A stretch of 64,000 nt of DNA. It comes from a virus. Shown piece after piece: positions 50,371 to 58,907 of the stretch; positions within the stretch are counted from its first letter, which is position 1, and every line of letters starts with the position of its first letter. Position numbers and translations under genes: made by a program. The notes under the pieces were generated by a model that searched no databases, had not been told where the DNA came from, and saw only the letters and a list, made by a program, of their open reading frames with translations. Location of the stretch: positions 28,421 to 92,420 of the IMG/VR virus record IMGVR_UViG_3300023082_000010; one strand, written 5' to 3'.

Positions 50371-50846
50371 TTATTGACTGGAGTAAATCTAAAGATGCAT
50401 CTCAATACTACATTGAGCACATCACCAATGATTTGGCGTATAATAGTGATCGTGATGGATTTTATAAATTGACAGACTACGCTTTTTATAGTGAAAAGGG
50501 AAGTTGGATAAAAGGTAAAGATCATGTGTTTAATAATCTAGGTGTTTTATATAATATATATTCCAAACCTAAAGAAACAAAGCCTCTAGATTATCACACA
50601 AGGATGTGTCCGTACTCAAATATCGAAACTAAAAAAGATAATCTAGTTTCGATGGGAATGCGAACAGAAAAATTAGAACTTACCCCTCTCGCCCGATTTT
50701 TAGAAGTACATTTGTCTGGGGATATCTACGAGATAGATAAAAGATACGTTGAAAAAGGTTTCTATTTTAAACTTGATGGTGAAGTGTTTGAGTATTCAGC
50801 TGTAGATCTTCGTAATATCTTTCGTAAACATGAGGAAAACAAATAA
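50367..50846 (+). CDS. hypothetical protein
   Basis: 159 aa, GTG start with AAGGAG upstream. Aromatic, charged, mixed alpha/beta; no recognised domain. Confidence 0.6.
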   Translation: MIIDWSKSKDASQYYIEHITNDLAYNSDRDGFYKLTDYAFYSEKGSWIKGKDHVFNNLGVLYNIYSKPKETKPLDYHTRMCPYSNIETKKDNLVSMGMRTEKLELTPLARFLEVHLSGDIYEIDKRYVEKGFYFKLDGEVFEYSAVDLRNIFRKHEENK

Positions 50847-51037
50847 TGGAACTGCGTACAGAAGTTAAATGCTTCACTGTAAAAATGATGTGTGATGAAT
50901 GTTTCTCAGGCGAGATGCTTTCCACAGGTTTGGTGCTGACAAGCTATCCTGCCTTGTACAAACATAAGTGTACATTGTGTAGTCATAAAGGTAACTATTA
51001 TAGTGTTTATCCTAAAGTGGAGTATTCAGAATGTTGA
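50846..51037 (+). CDS. zinc-ribbon protein
   Basis: 63 aa. C-D-E-C...C-T-L-C (residues 16-43) is a four-Cys zinc ribbon. Shares one base with the previous stop. Confidence 0.65.
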   Translation: MELRTEVKCFTVKMMCDECFSGEMLSTGLVLTSYPALYKHKCTLCSHKGNYYSVYPKVEYSEC

Positions 51038-51264
51038 AAACACGTCGTATCAAAGGAGAGCTTGCTTTTTACGAATCAACTACTGGGGTCACTCTGAACA
51101 GCATTAAGAGTGTTGCATTTACCGGATACCCCGAAATCATTGTTACTGTTGTGTATAAAGATGGAGTGCCACACGTATTTCTGCCCTTCAGAGATGGCAA
51201 TCCCCTAGTTTCATTGCAGACAGCTATTGAACGAATGGATTTGATTATTACGAAGGTGGCTTGA
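51031..51264 (+). CDS. hypothetical beta-rich protein
   Basis: 77 aa (MLKTRRIKGELAFYESTTGV). Overlaps the preceding gene by 7 nt. Confidence 0.6.
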   Translation: MLKTRRIKGELAFYESTTGVTLNSIKSVAFTGYPEIIVTVVYKDGVPHVFLPFRDGNPLVSLQTAIERMDLIITKVA

Positions 51265-51265
51265 T

Positions 51266-51490
51266 ATGTGGGAGCTAATTCACATCGCAGGATGTGGTGG
51301 AGTGTGCTACAGACGAAGTAGTCAGCCAGAGCTGCATACAAAGCTTGATGAGAAAGATAGTTTTAATCTTGATGGAACTCCTGTAGAGAGAAATCAAGCT
51401 GTTATATGTCAGTCTTGTGGTGAGGTTCTTAAAGTTTATAATCCTTACAATGAGGTTCATCCTAGTAAATGGAGACATGTTGATGACTAG
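51266..51490 (+). CDS. zinc-ribbon-like protein
   Basis: 74 aa. C-G-G-V-C near the start and C-Q-S-C later suggest one zinc site. Confidence 0.6.
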   Translation: MWELIHIAGCGGVCYRRSSQPELHTKLDEKDSFNLDGTPVERNQAVICQSCGEVLKVYNPYNEVHPSKWRHVDD

Positions 51491-51704
51491 AGAACAGTTC
51501 ATTAAAAAGTTCTTTAATGTAGAGGGATTTAATGAATCCTCAGAAATGTGGAAAGGAATCTCTAGAGCTTCTTCTATTTTCGGTATTGAATATGCTTTAA
51601 TAGGGGCTGTGTATGACCTTCAACAGCAGATTACACAGAAAGATGAGTTCATTGATTATCTAGATCAGAGATTGATTAATCTGGAACAGGAGGTTTATAA
51701 ATGA
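51483..51704 (+). CDS. hypothetical helical protein
   Basis: 73 aa from MTREQFIKKFFNVEG (GGAG 8 nt upstream). C-terminal coiled-coil. Confidence 0.6.
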   Translation: MTREQFIKKFFNVEGFNESSEMWKGISRASSIFGIEYALIGAVYDLQQQITQKDEFIDYLDQRLINLEQEVYK

Positions 51705-51982
51705 TTTATCCTAAACACATCTATCGTGATTTTGAGATTATAGAAAAAGAGATTTGTGGAGAGAGGCACTTTGCTATTGTGGAGACCAAAACCTTTCTGT
51801 TCTTTTGGGAACGTAAGTGCCATGTCTATTTAGGTAGTTTTTCCTTCAACGGGTGGGCTGGTTATGAATCCTCAAAAGGTTGGGGTGATATCTGGCACAA
51901 ATATAGCTACACATGTGAGTCTGCTATCAAAGCAATGAACGAGCAAAGCGAATATAGATTTAAAAGGAAAGTGTTAAATTGA
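51701..51982 (+). CDS. hypothetical aromatic-rich protein
   Basis: 93 aa (MIYPKHIYRDFEIIEKEICG). Beta-rich, many Trp/Phe/Tyr. No family recognised. Confidence 0.6.
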   Translation: MIYPKHIYRDFEIIEKEICGERHFAIVETKTFLFFWERKCHVYLGSFSFNGWAGYESSKGWGDIWHKYSYTCESAIKAMNEQSEYRFKRKVLN

Positions 51983-52197
51983 GCACACGAGTTTGTGAAT
52001 TCTGCAAAGACTGGACACCAGAATACCTAGAAGAATTCTACACAAAAGACTTAATTACTGGAGGCATCTTTGATGCCGCATTTCCAGTGTGTGGGGCGTG
52101 TGAGGGGACTAGGGAATTGGATAGTAGGGCTTGTTTCTGTCACGCTTGGGATGAGACAGAATGTGGGTGTAATGCTGATTGGAGTGATGAGGGATGA
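51979..52197 (+). CDS. Cys-rich zinc protein
   Basis: 72 aa, TTG start. Eight Cys and one His (CEFC...CGAC...CFCHAW...CGC) suggest two zinc sites, DnaJ-like cysteine pattern. Confidence 0.65.
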   Translation: MSTRVCEFCKDWTPEYLEEFYTKDLITGGIFDAAFPVCGACEGTRELDSRACFCHAWDETECGCNADWSDEG

Positions 52198-52784
52198 ATA
52201 ATCTAAGTGTAAATGAACACAAGAGTGAAAGTTATGCACCAAGGACATATCACAACGCTTCCCAAGGTTGTACATTAGCTGTAGCTGTGGACTTCAACAC
52301 AGCAGGAGAACGTCTTACACATAAAGCTGCCAAGGATAAGATTGTGCAGATTGCTTGGGGAACAGACGTTATTACAACAGCACGTAAACTATATTCATTG
52401 CTTAAGAAATATGATTGTCATGTTGTGAATGTTGCAGGTAATGGAATCTATACACTAGTGAAGAAAGGGGTAGACCAGAAGACAGCTAATAAATTTGTTT
52501 ATGATGTACTAAAGCTTGTGAATACACATTGGCCTATTACAAAGGTTGTCAGTGGAGGTCAGACAGGGATGGATATGGCAGGATTGGTTACTGGACTTGC
52601 TTTAGGAATTGAAACAGAAGCTATGTATCCCAAAGGATTTCTGATGCGATTAGTTGATGGGAAAGATACTTACATGTGGAAGCTAGATATGCAACAAGCT
52701 GAGATGGAAATTTGTTCTAAATGGGCCTACCGTATTTATAGGAGTGTTCAGAAGGTGCTTGATAGAGGAGATGAATTGGTGTGA
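52194..52784 (+). CDS. SLOG-fold protein (YpsA/LOG-like)
   Basis: 196 aa. VVSGGQTGMDMAGLVTGLALGIETEAMYPKGF is the nucleotide-binding signature of SLOG/YpsA-like proteins (residues ~115-146). The N-terminal ~110 residues are a separate alpha/beta domain (ALAVDFNTAGERLTHKAA). SLOG proteins bind nucleotide-derived ligands; some act in defence or counter-defence, here unknown. Confidence 0.7.
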   Translation: MNNLSVNEHKSESYAPRTYHNASQGCTLAVAVDFNTAGERLTHKAAKDKIVQIAWGTDVITTARKLYSLLKKYDCHVVNVAGNGIYTLVKKGVDQKTANKFVYDVLKLVNTHWPITKVVSGGQTGMDMAGLVTGLALGIETEAMYPKGFLMRLVDGKDTYMWKLDMQQAEMEICSKWAYRIYRSVQKVLDRGDELV

Positions 52785-52981
52785 CAGATATTAAAGAGCA
52801 GGCTGAAAGCCTTAGAAAACAAGGACTGACACCACAAGAACAAATTCTACAAAACTGGGCGAATGAGTTTGTAGATATTTATGGTAAAGAGCCTTCTCAA
52901 GATACAATAAATTATTGGAAGCTTCAGATAAATGCACTACACTGGACAGACTATGACACTGAAGAGGATTTAGATGACTAA
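52781..52981 (+). CDS. small acidic helical protein
   Basis: 66 aa, GTG start (MTDIKEQAESLRKQGLTPQE). Overlaps the helicase-like gene by 8 nt. Confidence 0.6.
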   Translation: MTDIKEQAESLRKQGLTPQEQILQNWANEFVDIYGKEPSQDTINYWKLQINALHWTDYDTEEDLDD

Positions 52982-54281
52982 AGTAATCGTGTACGATGAA
53001 CTTCCCGGAACGGGTAAGTCATGGAGAATGATTGACAAGATTAATAACTCTGACAAAGATCGGAGATTTATTGTTGTTACTCCTTTTCTAGCAGAGTGTC
53101 ACAGGTACGCTGGCACAGTACTTGACAAAGATAGTGGAGATAAACAACTCCCTAGTAAAGATGACCATGGGAATATAATCTATGATGGTACTGGCTGTAG
53201 TGCGTCTGGTCGTAGATTTGAACACCCTATCTCTGGATACAAAACAAAGGTAGAGCATATTGCAAAGCTTGTCCATGAGGGGAAGGATATAGTAACAACC
53301 CATGCCGCGCTTAAGCTCTTTACACCCGAGACAGTTAAGGATGTAAAGGATGCGGGTTACACTCTTGTAATTGATGAGGAGCTTGAATGTATCAGACCAC
53401 ATCCTTGCAAGATGCACAGAAGGAAGATGCTACTAGGCTCTAATGTTATTTATGAGGATGAGTTAGGACTTCTACGTTGGAACGAAGACTACCCAATTGA
53501 TGACATCAAAGACCTAGATAGCTCGGGCTTTAGCTGGGACATGCAGATCAAAGCTTTGTGTGATAATGGTAGTCTTGTACTGATTGCAGATGAGAAAGGT
53601 AATCGTGATTTATTCATGTGGGAATATCCTATTGAGTTTATCAAAGCATTTGACAAGGTTGAAGTGCTAACCTACTTGTTTAAAGGATCTATGTTTGAGA
53701 AATATCTAGACTTCTACGGTATTCCGCATGAAACAAAGTTAGGCATCCAAATGCAATCTAACATCTTTGATTTGATTAACATCATTGACAATCCAAAGAT
53801 GAATCGTATTGGTGATCGAGAAACTGCCTTCTCAGTAAGTGACCAGAAGAGGTATGCAAAAGACAGTGCTACTGCTGTTACAGTGAAAGCCAATCTCGGT
53901 AACTACTTTAGGAACAGTACGTATGGTAAGTCAAACACAGAGGACAGGTTGTGGACTTGTTTAGGAGAAGCCTTTAGCACATTCAAAGGTGCTGGATATA
54001 CTAAGTGTCACATTGCCCATAATACTAAAGCTGTGAATGATTATATGGAAACAAGTCAGCTAGCCTATATCTACAACTCTTACATCCATCCCGAACCTTA
54101 CAAATATCTGCTAGATAGAGGTACAGAGTTTGCACCAGATCAGAATAGATATCCACTGAGCGAGCTTTTACAATGGATCTATAGAAGTAGAGTTAGGAAA
54201 GACGAACCTATAAACCTGTATATTCCCAGCAGTCGTATGAGAGGGTTACTCCAAGACTGGATGAGTGGAAATATGACTTAG
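52974..54281 (+). CDS. helicase-like P-loop ATPase
   Basis: 435 aa. Walker A PGTGKS (11-16), motif Ia-like FIVVTPFLAE, TTHAAL, Walker B TLVIDEELE (DEE), and C-terminal QWIYRSRVR resembling SF2 motif VI. Shorter than full SF2 helicases. The C-terminus matches the partial protein at 1-336. Last gene of the rightward operon. Confidence 0.7.
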   Translation: MTKVIVYDELPGTGKSWRMIDKINNSDKDRRFIVVTPFLAECHRYAGTVLDKDSGDKQLPSKDDHGNIIYDGTGCSASGRRFEHPISGYKTKVEHIAKLVHEGKDIVTTHAALKLFTPETVKDVKDAGYTLVIDEELECIRPHPCKMHRRKMLLGSNVIYEDELGLLRWNEDYPIDDIKDLDSSGFSWDMQIKALCDNGSLVLIADEKGNRDLFMWEYPIEFIKAFDKVEVLTYLFKGSMFEKYLDFYGIPHETKLGIQMQSNIFDLINIIDNPKMNRIGDRETAFSVSDQKRYAKDSATAVTVKANLGNYFRNSTYGKSNTEDRLWTCLGEAFSTFKGAGYTKCHIAHNTKAVNDYMETSQLAYIYNSYIHPEPYKYLLDRGTEFAPDQNRYPLSELLQWIYRSRVRKDEPINLYIPSSRMRGLLQDWMSGNMT

Positions 54282-54312
54282 TATTTATTTCTGTTTAAAA
54301 GTACTAAAATTA

Positions 54313-54347
54313 GACCTCAGCCCTTGTAATACGTGGCTTACAGAGGT
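54313..54347 (+). repeat. hairpin of the recurrent family (copy 2)
   Basis: ACCTC (54314-54318) pairs with GAGGT (54343-54347), AGCC with GGCT inside. GACCTC...CGTGGC...AGAGGT matches the element after the paralogous gene at 363-398. Confidence 0.55.
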
Positions 54348-54383
54348 GTTGCCCTAAAGGAAGTAGGTATAGAAATATGTTTT

Positions 54384-54425
54384 AAGTAAGAGCAAAAGCA
54401 TTATTTTCTTATTTATCTCTTACTT
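54384..54425. repeat. 9-bp perfect inverted repeat
   Basis: AAGTAAGAG (54384-54392) and CTCTTACTT (54417-54425) around a 24-nt AT-rich loop. Confidence 0.6.
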
Positions 54426-54483
54426 CTATCCTTACTTTTAAGGGTGTTTCTAGGTGTAAAATATCAACCATTTTATATTTTGG

Positions 54484-54516
54484 GAGTCAGCTTGTATCAG
54501 TGACTCTTTACTTTTC
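54484..54516 (+). terminator. terminator of the rightward early operon
   Basis: GAGTCA (54484-54489) / TGACTC (54501-54506) followed by TTTACTTTTC. Confidence 0.7.
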
Positions 54517-55104
54517 TGTGTCCAAATATCCTTGAAAGCCTTATGTATTAAGGTGTCTATTCAATTCCCCTATAAACCAGATCTCTAGTAGACCGTCTTA
54601 ACGCACCAACACAGTGCACAAATATACCCTTATGCGATTATAAAATATTTGAAGAGAATAATCCAATTGATTGTCACTATAGCTTTGACCAGATCAATAG
54701 ATACTATTCAATACACCCTCACATACCTTGGCCTAAGACTTGCCTTGCTTATACTGTGCCAAGTAGTGTAAAGATAGTAATAAGTAATACTGATCCGTAG
54801 CATAACGTAACAGTGGTCGTAAGGTGGCATATGTTAAATGTTACCCGATAGGTATTACTCATTGACCTATCTGACAGACAGCCTTGACAACACCCTACAG
54901 TCTATGCTCTATAGCCACTGTGTATACTATTAGACGTACGTTAGTACACACCTATCAATACTGCATATGTAATGAATAAAAGCTATATGATAAGGGAATT
55001 GTTGACAAGGAATGGTTAGTATGGAGTGGAATGAGGGTGGTACAGGGAGGGATTCGTGCCTGTGCTTAATCTTTCGATTAATCCCAACCACCCACACAGA
55101 CGCC

Positions 55105-55195
55105 TATAAAGTGACTAATAGTCCTCTTTCAGTCACATTGTAGACTAAGTGGGACAAAGCTTTGAGAGAATTTACAGGTGTTTATAAAGTGACTA
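55105..55195. repeat. degenerate tandem repeat, 78-bp period
   Basis: TATAAAGTGACTA occurs at 55105-55117 and 55183-55195; each is followed by a related block (AGTCACATTGTAGAC and AGTCATATTGGAGAC). Confidence 0.7.
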
Positions 55196-55229
55196 GAATT
55201 GTGTTTGTAGTCATATTGGAGACGAAAGA

Positions 55230-55251
55230 AAAGGGACTATCTAGTCCCTTT
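55230..55251 (-). terminator. terminator of the right-hand leftward operon
   Basis: AAAGGGACTA / TAGTCCCTTT, a 10-bp stem with 2-nt loop, followed leftward by TCTTTCG. Confidence 0.8.
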
Positions 55252-55274
55252 GAAGTTACCCTGCTACAAGACTA

Positions 55275-55589
55275 TTAGAAGCCTTCTTTAAGTTCACTCT
55301 TCATGATCATAGCCACACCATCTACAATCATCACTACACCCACCTTCTGGGCTGCATACCAGCTAGTATTGAAGGTTTGGTAGCCTTCCACTTTACCTTT
55401 GAAGTAGATACGAGCACCTTCTTGTTTAGTGGTGAAGGTATCACAAACAACCCATTCCACTTTGGTACGTTTCTGTGCAGGAGCTACTTTTTTGATGCAA
55501 GTGTAGCCATAAGGTTTACCTTGGAAGAATTGAGGCATCGTTACATCACTACCGCAGCAAGTGCACTGAACGAGTTTAGGAGTAGCCAT
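55275..55589 (-). CDS. zinc-binding phage protein
   Basis: 104 aa. Starts MATPKLVQCTCCGSDVTMPQ with a C-x-C-C and a later C (YTCIKK), a partial zinc ribbon. The rest is basic then beta-rich. Driven by two promoters, so probably highly expressed. Confidence 0.65.
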   Translation of the reverse strand: MATPKLVQCTCCGSDVTMPQFFQGKPYGYTCIKKVAPAQKRTKVEWVVCDTFTTKQEGARIYFKGKVEGYQTFNTSWYAAQKVGVVMIVDGVAMIMKSELKEGF

Positions 55590-55647
55590 GGTATTTCTCC
55601 CGAAGAGGGTAGGATCTGGATGACCCTGTTTCCCTTTCTGTATGTTC

Positions 55648-55675
55648 AGTATAGCAAGGCTGTAGATAGGTGCAA
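55648..55675 (-). promoter_or_regulatory. promoter P1 for the 104-aa gene
   Basis: TTGCAC (55675-55670), 16-nt spacer, TATACT (55653-55648). Confidence 0.65.
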
Positions 55676-55753
55676 GGAGAATTTGAAAGAAAATAAAGAT
55701 ATTTTTATTACGGGCAGGTGGGGTGATTACCTCTAAGCCTCCTTAGTAACCCA

Positions 55754-55782
55754 AGCATAAGCCAGGATTAGGAGACTGTCAA
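55754..55782 (-). promoter_or_regulatory. promoter P2 for the 104-aa gene
   Basis: TTGACA (55782-55777), 17-nt spacer, TATGCT (55759-55754). Confidence 0.7.
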
Positions 55783-55786
55783 TAGT

Positions 55787-55987
55787 TTATTTAGGCATTT
55801 CAGGGATGTAGCACCAATGAGTGATTGACCTATTACACGTATCACCGTCAGGCCACTCCCAGGGGTTTAGCTCTCTGTTCTTCCTAACAGCGAAGAAAGG
55901 TTGATAGGATGTCTTTCCTACTCGACAAACTAGAACCCTCACATTAGGCTTAGGAAGAGATTCTTCTACTTTAATCCAATCTGACAT
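55787..55987 (-). CDS. DUF551-like protein
   Basis: 66 aa. W-I-K-V-E-E-S-L-P-K-P...V-L-V and H-W-C-Y-I-P-E-M-P are the two ends of the DUF551 pattern. Function unknown. Confidence 0.8.
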   Translation of the reverse strand: MSDWIKVEESLPKPNVRVLVCRVGKTSYQPFFAVRKNRELNPWEWPDGDTCNRSITHWCYIPEMPK

Positions 55988-56015
55988 ATTATTTACCTAT
56001 TGTATTGATTAGGGA

Positions 56016-56318
56016 TTACTTGCAAAGCTTCTGAGCTGCTGTATTGAACTTGATAGCCATTTCCATTACATGTTCATCAGTGGTATTGAATTCGCAGATA
56101 AACCCAAGGTTGAAACGCTTTTCACCATGAACCAGATAAAAGAAAGTGTTGTTAACAATCTCTAGGCTCCACAGTGTGTCTGCATCAGGTTGAAAGAACA
56201 CTTGAGGATTGACATAGGCAACTTCACCTTGTTTGGTATATGTGATAGTAGTCCAGTCAAAGGAAACAGCAAGGAGAGCTTTCTTAACCATCTGATATTT
56301 AGCTTCTTGTGCGTTCAT
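56016..56318 (-). CDS. hypothetical protein
   Basis: 100 aa (MNAQEAKYQMVKKALLAVSF). Mixed alpha/beta. Own promoter at 56362-56390. Confidence 0.6.
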   Translation of the reverse strand: MNAQEAKYQMVKKALLAVSFDWTTITYTKQGEVAYVNPQVFFQPDADTLWSLEIVNNTFFYLVHGEKRFNLGFICEFNTTDEHVMEMAIKFNTAAQKLCK

Positions 56319-56361
56319 GTTCTTTATTCCTTTGACTGGTTTGTATGTTTGAATTGTAGGG

Positions 56362-56390
56362 TATTTAATGCTTCTAGCTCTTTACGTCAA
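56362..56390 (-). promoter_or_regulatory. promoter for the 100-aa gene
   Basis: TTGACG (56390-56385), 17-nt spacer, TAAATA (56367-56362). Confidence 0.6.
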
Positions 56391-56409
56391 GCTTTTTCTT
56401 AAAACAACC

Positions 56410-56571
56410 TCAAAAGAACTTCACCACCTCTCTGATGTCAATATCTCTCCCTTGCCAATCCTTCCCAACAAGCTCAATAGCCTTCCATACAGCTTCTGAT
56501 TCTGACATAGCACACACTACCACCCACAGGATATTCTTTGTAATAGAGGTGTTATACGATACAGTAAACAT
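56410..56571 (-). CDS. small hypothetical protein
   Basis: 53 aa (MFTVSYNTSITKNILWVVVC...). AAGGA 7 nt before ATG. A hydrophobic N-terminal part and an acidic helix. Confidence 0.6.
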   Translation of the reverse strand: MFTVSYNTSITKNILWVVVCAMSESEAVWKAIELVGKDWQGRDIDIREVVKFF

Positions 56572-56712
56572 AAGGAATTCCTTTTAAGAAGAGTTTGTTT
56601 CGTTAAAAGAATTATACAAGAAAGGGTTATGAATGTACAAGGAGTTGTTTAGGATTAGTGTAACTAATAGATAAAAGAAAGCCCTCCGAAGAGGGCATAT
56701 TTCTAGCTGACC

Positions 56713-56943
56713 TTAGGCTTTCCAGAAGTTACCTTTGTTAGCTTGTAGAGCACACACCTGAGCAGCCTTAGCGACAAGCTTTGCCACCTGATTGACAACA
56801 TTAGGCACTTCCAGTTTGAACGCTTCACAAGCCAATTCATAAGTCTGACCATTGGTCTTAGCTACCAATTTTAAAGCATCTTCCAAAGCAATCTGTACGA
56901 AAGCTGGGGAGTTCATGAAAGACATTGCTGTGTATGTGGTCAT
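56713..56943 (-). CDS. hypothetical helical protein
   Basis: 76 aa (MTTYTAMSFMNSPAFVQIAL), Ala-rich helices. Promoter at 56990-57018. Confidence 0.6.
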   Translation of the reverse strand: MTTYTAMSFMNSPAFVQIALEDALKLVAKTNGQTYELACEAFKLEVPNVVNQVAKLVAKAAQVCALQANKGNFWKA

Positions 56944-56989
56944 GGCTTCTATCTCTTTGGTGACTAGCTGTTTGCTTGTCTATGAGTCC

Positions 56990-57018
56990 ATTCTAGAGAC
57001 ATTCAGAAGGCAAGTCAA
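56990..57018 (-). promoter_or_regulatory. promoter for the 76-aa gene
   Basis: TTGACT (57018-57013), 17-nt spacer, TAGAAT (56995-56990), inside the end of the preceding gene. Confidence 0.65.
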
Positions 57019-57175
57019 CAGGTGTTTGCAGAAACTCGATAAATTCTTTCTCTGGTGTTTCTGTGCAGTCAGCCCAATCAGCGTAGAAGTGAGGGATTTC
57101 TACAGGATGGCACCAACGAGCACGAACCTTATCAGGACTGATCATAAACCTATACCCTTGGCCTTTGAGCGTCAT
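56993..57175 (-). CDS. hypothetical protein
   Basis: 60 aa from MTLKGQGYRFMISPDKVRARW; ATG overlaps the preceding stop (ATGA), preferred over the GTG at 57190. Confidence 0.6.
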   Translation of the reverse strand: MTLKGQGYRFMISPDKVRARWCHPVEIPHFYADWADCTETPEKEFIEFLQTPVDLPSECL

Positions 57176-57333
57176 AGCCCATCTCTCCACAAATCTCTCT
57201 TATCAACACGCTTAGTCGCCAATGTCTTGTCTTTACGTGAGGTCGATTCTTCAGAATCTCTTCGTTCATAACGCTTAGCTTTTGTAAAACGTTCGAATGT
57301 GTTTGTCTGGGTTGCAGCATTGCTTGTGTTCAT
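57172..57333 (-). CDS. small basic protein
   Basis: 53 aa (MNTSNAATQTNTFERFTKAK), strongly charged, probably unstructured or nucleic-acid binding. Confidence 0.6.
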   Translation of the reverse strand: MNTSNAATQTNTFERFTKAKRYERRDSEESTSRKDKTLATKRVDKRDLWRDGL

Positions 57334-57659
57334 TTGTTTCTCCATACAGCAGGGACTGGGTAGTCTTTGAATTCTGTGATAGCTGTCAGACGAATAAAAC
57401 TAGACATCACTCCCACACAGCGTTGATAGTGGGTGGAATCTTCAGGAATACCATACATCCAGCCATTAGATGGATTCAAACCATCAATCCAATCTTTAGT
57501 CTGCATAAGATCATACTCTTTAACGATCTTTGACAGCACTTGCGTAATGTGGTAGTCACTAAAATGATGGTAATAGACTTTAGAATAGAGACGCCTTACA
57601 CGAAACTCAGGAGATTTACTTTTAAGGGCTCGTACAAACAAAGCGTCATACTTATTCAT
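57330..57659 (-). CDS. hypothetical protein
   Basis: 109 aa (MNKYDALFVRALKSKSPEFR). Aromatic and basic; no recognised domain. ATGA-type overlaps on both sides. Confidence 0.6.
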   Translation of the reverse strand: MNKYDALFVRALKSKSPEFRVRRLYSKVYYHHFSDYHITQVLSKIVKEYDLMQTKDWIDGLNPSNGWMYGIPEDSTHYQRCVGVMSSFIRLTAITEFKDYPVPAVWRNK

Positions 57660-57817
57660 TTCATATCCCCAAACAGTTCATTCCACTTGTTAACACCTTG
57701 TGTGTTAGCCTCCACACATCTCACATGCCACACTCCATCAGATGTGCGATACAGCTTGCAAGCTATCTTGTGTGAAGCTAATAGTTCTGCGATGGAAAAT
57801 GCTTTTATCTGACTCAT
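57656..57817 (-). CDS. small hypothetical protein
   Basis: 53 aa (MSQIKAFSIAELLASHKIAC). 4-nt overlaps with both neighbours. Confidence 0.6.
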   Translation of the reverse strand: MSQIKAFSIAELLASHKIACKLYRTSDGVWHVRCVEANTQGVNKWNELFGDMK

Positions 57818-57996
57818 TTAGATTCAACCTCGTCAAGGAAATAGACTGTGAATCCCTGTTTCTCTAGCATCTCTTTAGAATGTTCCAATCCCCTGTTGAA
57901 CATCCGACCCCCATAAAGCTCGTTACCAAACTCACCCCAAGCTTCTTCTCGGCGTGGCAAGATTAGGGTGGGTTTTGTTTCTTCTGAAGAATTCAT
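57814..57996 (-). CDS. hypothetical protein
   Basis: 60 aa (MNSSEETKPTLILPRREEAW). No recognised domain. Confidence 0.6.
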   Translation of the reverse strand: MNSSEETKPTLILPRREEAWGEFGNELYGGRMFNRGLEHSKEMLEKQGFTVYFLDEVESK

Positions 57997-58080
57997 CTCA
58001 CACCTCGCTCAAAGTTTTAATGTAGTGTTTCGTTTTGATAGCCCATCTTACCAATGTCTTGTATGTGTGGCAAGCTTTAA

Positions 58081-58275
58081 TTAGTTACCACCATTCAGTT
58101 TTTCATTAAGAACTTCGATGATATCTTTTGCTGAGCAGTCTGCATCAAGACCAAGCATGTTCCTGACAGACTGGATAATGTGTGCCGCTTCTTTGGCAGC
58201 CTCTTGTGACTGAGCGTTCAGCACACTGCAATCACCGAGTTTAGCCAACTGCCAATCAATATTTTTGATGTTCAT
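58081..58275 (-). CDS. small helical protein
   Basis: 64 aa (MNIKNIDWQLAKLGDCSVLN). No recognised domain. Confidence 0.6.
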   Translation of the reverse strand: MNIKNIDWQLAKLGDCSVLNAQSQEAAKEAAHIIQSVRNMLGLDADCSAKDIIEVLNEKLNGGN

Positions 58276-58276
58276 T

Positions 58277-58888
58277 TCAAAGTGCCTTCAAAGTAGAGTA
58301 GTAATGTGCTGCTTTATGGGATAATTCTACAGCTTTCTTCCAAGCTCTGCAACCCTTCACAATGACTTTTTTCACACTATTTTGATCGCTAACTGTCTTG
58401 AGCCACTCTGGCGCAGATTCATCACCCACGCCATTCTGTGCAGTGTTTTCTCCGCCATATTCAGCGTATTGTTCGTCATAATCATAGCTGTCTTCATCGT
58501 CTGAAGGGGTTGGCTCAGGTTTCTTGACAGAGACAGCTTTCTTCAGTAGCTCCTGGGCACGTGAACGCTTGGAACACAAAACATCTCTCAGGAGGCTATA
58601 TTCGGAGATTTCCATCTTGCCTGATTTATATTCGGCCTCAAGCTCAATCAGTTGGTCGGTGAGTGTGTTCACACGTTTCATCTGAGGTAGGATGCGATCA
58701 ACCAAAGGAATAGAGGTCTTACGCTTCTCTGGTGCAGTGTTGTCACCGTACTTCGAAACGTTGGCCGAACCATCCTTGTTGAAATGAGATGCATCACGAG
58801 AAGCCCCAAGACGATTACCCATAAGCTGCTCACCCGAGTAATCATACTCATCAGCGTTAGCCCATGAACCGATCAGATATTGTCTCAT
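58277..58888 (-). CDS. acidic/basic patterned protein
   Basis: 203 aa from MRQYLIGSWANADEYDYSG; GAGGTG 4 nt upstream. A coiled-coil middle (LTDQLIELEAEYKSGKMEIS), an acidic Tyr/Asp patch (DDEDSYDYDEQYAEYGG) and a basic end. Unknown; might be a single-strand binding or scaffold-like protein. Confidence 0.55.
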   Translation of the reverse strand: MRQYLIGSWANADEYDYSGEQLMGNRLGASRDASHFNKDGSANVSKYGDNTAPEKRKTSIPLVDRILPQMKRVNTLTDQLIELEAEYKSGKMEISEYSLLRDVLCSKRSRAQELLKKAVSVKKPEPTPSDDEDSYDYDEQYAEYGGENTAQNGVGDESAPEWLKTVSDQNSVKKVIVKGCRAWKKAVELSHKAAHYYSTLKAL

Positions 58889-58907
58889 GCTACACCTCAA
58901 AGCTTTA

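Larger units (their letters stand above)
54282..55274. other. about 1 kb non-coding region between convergent operons
   Basis: No convincing gene on either strand. It holds a recurrent hairpin, a 9-bp inverted repeat, a plus-strand terminator, an ACGTACGT palindrome (54934-54941), two TTGACA motifs on the plus strand, a degenerate ~78-bp tandem repeat and the leftward terminator. It could hold small RNAs or an origin. Confidence 0.65.

Noticed and set aside
55030-55100. tRNA-like stems near 55040-55095
   Set aside because: A T-arm-like string exists but no acceptor/anticodon arms of correct size can be formed.
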